From Oscillibacter sp. CAG:241 (lineage in GTDB: Bacteria; Bacillota; Clostridia; Oscillospirales; Oscillospiraceae): a stretch of 6,288 nt of DNA. The notes under the pieces were generated by a model. It made no database searches and was not told the origin of the DNA. It saw only the letters and a list, made by a program, of their open reading frames with translations. The position numbers and the translations under genes were made by a program. The stretch spans positions 13,855 to 20,142 of the forward strand of contig FR884108.1 of the NCBI GenBank assembly GCA_000435975.1. The letters run 5' to 3'. Of this stretch, positions 5,224 to 6,288 are shown piece after piece; the first letter of the stretch is position 1; every line of letters begins with the position of its first letter.

Positions 5224-6288
5224 CATCAGCTCATTCAGAGGGATAAAGCCCAGCCCGTCGTACCTGATATGGATGTGCTGTACCCGCTTGCCGCTGGACT
5301 TGTCCGGTGCGTCCACATAGACGGCAGACACCAGCTCGCGCAGCGCATAGCCGTCCAGTTCTTCAATGCCGACATACTTGTGCGCTTTCTGGATGAACTT
5401 CTCAATGTTTTCGTTCTGTCGTTCCTGTACTTCAATCTCTTGCTGCAAGGTGATCGCTTCCGCTTCCAACTGCTTCTGCTCCACTTCATAGGTCTGGCTC
5501 AGCATATCATAGCGTTCATCTGTTAACCACCCGCTGGCGTTGTCCTCATAAATCTTGATGAATAGCCTTTTCAGCTCGGCAATACGCCGCTCGTTGCTTT
5601 CCAGACGCTTTCTGCGGATGCGGATTTGCTCACAGCTTTCCACGCGGAGCTGTTCCTCCATGATCGTGCGGAAATAATCCTCGTGCCGCAGGATATACCC
5701 CATAACTACCTGAATGTGCTTGAGAACCAGCCGTTCCAAGACTTTGACGCGAATGAAATGCCCATTACACTTTTCTTTGCTTTTGCGGTGCAGAGAGCAG
5801 TCAAAAAAGTCCTGATCGAGATCGCCGTTGTTGGATGAACCGTACAGCATTTTGGAACCGCAGTCCGCACAGTAAACAAGTCCGGAGAAAATGCTGCTTC
5901 TTCCCGTGCGGATCATTCGGTGACGCTGCTGGCGGATCTCCTGCACCTTTTCAAACACATCATCGTCGATAATGCGCTCGTGGGTATTGGGGAAGATTGC
6001 TCGTTTCTCAATGGAATTTTCTCGTTGCTTCTTGTCCCAAATGGAGTTGGTGTAGGTCTTGAAGTTGACGGTGCAACCTGTGTATTCCCGGCGTTCCAGA
6101 ATCCTGACAACTGTGCTGTCACCCCAGCCATACGGGTCCTCCGGTTTCTTATTGGGGCTTTTGATCCCCTGCAAGGTTTTGTAGGCAGTCGGTGTCAATA
6201 CTTTGTCCGCTTTCAGTTGGTTTGCAATCTGCTTTGGACCTCTGCCCTCCATGCACATGGAGAAAATACGCCGCACCACATCGGCGGC
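5206..6288 (-). CDS. Large serine recombinase (site-specific integrase), partial: C-terminal 360 residues
   Basis: The frame enters from the right edge and ends at TGA 5208-5206. With residue 1 as the first full codon in the window, residues 3-30 (DVVRRIFSMCMEGRGPKQIA) match the start of the Recombinase domain that follows the catalytic domain in large serine integrases. GWGDSTVVRILERREYTG (about 54-71) belongs to the same domain. A zinc ribbon follows with Cys140, Cys143, Cys164 and Cys174. Next comes a long Glu/Lys/Gln-rich coiled coil (about 215-305), then a DUF4368-like end (ELVSAVYVDAPDKSSGKR). The catalytic serine domain lies outside the window, so activity cannot be judged. Family members integrate and excise conjugative or mobilisable elements by recombining short att sites. 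The visible part is intact and less GC-rich than its neighbours, as expected for acquired DNA. Confidence 0.93.
   Translation of the reverse strand, partial: AADVVRRIFSMCMEGRGPKQIANQLKADKVLTPTAYKTLQGIKSPNKKPEDPYGWGDSTVVRILERREYTGCTVNFKTYTNSIWDKKQRENSIEKRAIFPNTHERIIDDDVFEKVQEIRQQRHRMIRTGRSSIFSGLVYCADCGSKMLYGSSNNGDLDQDFFDCSLHRKSKEKCNGHFIRVKVLERLVLKHIQVVMGYILRHEDYFRTIMEEQLRVESCEQIRIRRKRLESNERRIAELKRLFIKIYEDNASGWLTDERYDMLSQTYEVEQKQLEAEAITLQQEIEVQERQNENIEKFIQKAHKYVGIEELDGYALRELVSAVYVDAPDKSSGKRVQHIHIRYDGLGFIPLNELMKKETA

Larger units (their letters stand above)
5118..6288. mobile_element. Probable terminal part of an integrated mobile element
   Basis: A large serine recombinase gene lies with its 3' end facing the gap after the regulator, and its base composition is visibly less GC-rich than all sequence to the left. 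Integrative elements of clostridia often carry such a recombinase at one end. The boundary would lie within 5118-5205, but the opposite end is not in the window, so no attachment-site repeat can be identified. The element may also be a remnant. Confidence 0.45.

Noticed and set aside
1..6288. CRISPR array, tRNA or rRNA genes
   Set aside because: No regularly spaced repeats beyond the two coding repeats and no tRNA- or rRNA-like sequence were seen on either strand.

Overview
The window looks like chromosome from a GC-rich gut clostridium, most likely an Oscillospiraceae/Ruminococcaceae-type Firmicute. This is inferred from the Lys-rich signal peptide, the AGGAGG ribosome binding site, sigma-A-type promoters with 17-bp spacers, the clostridial multi-domain surface protein and the large serine recombinase with a DUF4368-type C-terminus. 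No taxonomic search was possible.

Layout. (1) Positions 1-3325, minus strand, carry an uninterrupted but 3'-truncated gene of at least 1108 codons for a secreted surface protein. It has a signal peptide, a DUF4430 (transcobalamin C-terminal-like) domain, a cadherin-like beta-sandwich, a long beta-rich middle, two helical repeats of about 61 residues, and the start of what looks like an alpha/alpha-barrel (prenyltransferase/cobalamin-binding-like) domain. (2) Positions 3326-4016 hold no credible protein gene but are rich in signals. A near-consensus minus-strand promoter (-35 at 3820-3825, -10 at 3797-3802) is followed by about 370 bases of densely hairpinned sequence that ends in a clear Rho-independent terminator (3423-3464). 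This is a good candidate for an independent structured RNA, or a long terminator-controlled leader. A second minus-strand promoter (3349-3377) and a strong ribosome binding site then precede the surface-protein gene. Facing the other way, a plus-strand promoter with a perfect TATAAT (3920-3925) and a short structured leader serve the regulator. (3) Positions 4017-5117, plus strand, encode a 366-residue regulator with a C-terminal ArsR-type winged helix and an uncharacterised N-terminal region. (4) Positions 5118-5205 are a short gap. (5) Positions 5206-6288, minus strand, encode the C-terminal 360 residues of a large serine recombinase. Its base composition is visibly less GC-rich than the rest, so the gap probably contains the edge of an integrated mobile element.

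How the parts may work together: the regulator and the RNA/surface-protein unit are divergently transcribed, and all three promoters carry TGCCGGA inside the -35/-10 spacer. This suggests, without proving, shared control by the neighbouring regulator. The DUF4430 plus alpha/alpha-barrel combination raises the possibility of a cell-surface binder of a corrinoid or another small ligand. The recombinase is probably an unrelated later arrival.
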